Assembly (NCBI GenBank): GCA_004431415.1
Contig: QPMI01000005.1
Span: forward strand, 1,240,001-1,304,000
Source: Cyanophora paradoxa
Lineage: Eukaryota; Glaucocystophyceae; Cyanophorales; Cyanophoraceae
DNA length: 64,000 bases
Direction of reading: 5' to 3'
The position numbers were made by a program, and so were the translations under genes. The notes beneath the pieces were generated by a model. It was given only the letters and a program-made list of their open reading frames with translations. It had not been told where the DNA came from and did no database searches. This document shows positions 63,440 through 64,000 of the stretch, one piece after another (position 1 is the stretch's first letter; every line of letters starts with the position of its first letter).

Positions 63440-64000
63440 CCGGCCGGCGGATCGCTGGATCCACGCGGGTACCTGCCGGGATGCGGGAGCGCGTGAGCCG
63501 GCGGCCGGGCGATGACCGGGAGCGGCGAGGCGGCGGGGCGCGGGGGGGGGCGCTCCCCGCGATATAGCTAGCGTTAGCTAAGGTGTGAACCTCTTTTAGA
63601 TGCGATTGCTACCGATTGAAAGGGGAACGGACGCACGGGCTCGCCGGCGATGCCGCGGGCCGCGGCGGATCGACGGGGGAGATGGAGCGAGGCGGCCAAG
63701 GGATGCGCGAGCGTACGGGCGCCGAAAGGGGGTGCACGGCGCAGCGCTGCCGCGGAGAGGGGCGCCGCATCCGTAGCACGCTGTACCCCCCTCGGGCTCG
63801 CCATCGAAATCGATCTCGGCGTGCGGCCCGCCGCGGGCGTTAAGTTTGTTGGATTCCGGATCTATGGCGCCTCCAACCTCGCATTCGTTTGCGTCTATCG
63901 CCCGGCGCCCCTTTGCGGCCGAGGGCGGCCTCGCCCCGTCGTGCCGCCCGGGTCCGGCGGCCGTGTGCGGGCGTCGGCGCGTGTGGATTCGCGGTCCTGC
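63440..64000. other. Intergenic, right copy
   Basis: Same sequence as 3954-4504. No gene recognised. The histone H3 gene would lie just beyond the window edge if the unit repeats. Confidence 0.5.

Larger units (their letters stand above)
59454..64000. repeat. Right copy of long direct repeat (unit junction)
   Basis: Second occurrence of the sequence at 1-4504; see that entry. This copy has intact frames and should be used as the reference for the shared genes. It ends with the window, so its true end is not known. Confidence 0.95.

Overview
This window is GC-rich eukaryotic-type DNA. The genes have spliceosomal introns of about 50-110 nt with GTGCGC-, GTGAGC- or GTCCGC-type donors and GCAG acceptors, plus a few GC-AG introns. 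Several genes encode purely eukaryotic proteins: histone H3, SET, TET/JBP, SKP1, F-box, MORC and TFIIB. I read it as one unit of a virus-like or plasmid-like mobile element of a GC-rich protist or alga. The host inference is weak. Bases 1-4504 reappear as 59454-64000, so the repeating unit is about 59.45 kb. That fits a circular, concatemeric or terminally redundant molecule. I see no capsid protein, packaging ATPase or DNA polymerase.

Layout on the unit. 57.8-62.3 kb (and 1-2.8 kb): a nine-exon gene fusing a Ulp1/C48 protease, a tyrosine recombinase, a C2H2 finger and an AT-hook, followed by an SLX1-like GIY-YIG nuclease. 4.7-5.6 kb: a six-exon histone H3. 5.7-7.6 kb: tandem array A. 8.5-14.3 kb: a zinc-ribbon protein, a MORC-like ATPase, a large inverted repeat with an AT-rich centre (origin candidate) and an F-box protein. 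14.7-24.6 kb: a UL9-like helicase, a RING protein, an AEP primase and a small unknown. 24.6-35.4 kb: arrays C, D and B interspersed with TFIIB-like, SKP1-like, F-box and unknown genes. 35.6-54.6 kb: intron-rich genes, including an AAA+ ATPase, a SET-domain protein and a TET/JBP-like dioxygenase. 54.6-57.7 kb: an AT-rich palindromic island, array E and apparently empty GC-rich DNA.

Two gene classes are visible. Genes from 8.5 to 33.6 kb are almost intron-free and mostly have a TATA-like box 35-95 bp before the start codon. Genes from 35.6 kb through the junction to 5.6 kb are intron-rich.

Functionally I see four modules: replication initiation (UL9-like helicase, primase, reiterated sites in the inverted repeat); integration and DNA processing (tyrosine recombinase, GIY-YIG); chromatin control (own H3 with Lys9 replaced by His, SET methyltransferase, TET/JBP oxygenase, MORC ATPase, AT-hooks); and ubiquitin/SUMO control (SKP1-like, four F-box candidates, RING, Ulp1). 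The module assignments are inference from domains.

Quality warning. The left copy of the terminal repeat is 43 bases shorter than the right copy, mostly through missing bases in G/C runs, and genes up to about 13.6 kb carry single-base frame breaks of the same kind. I treat these as probable consensus errors near a contig end and annotate through them.
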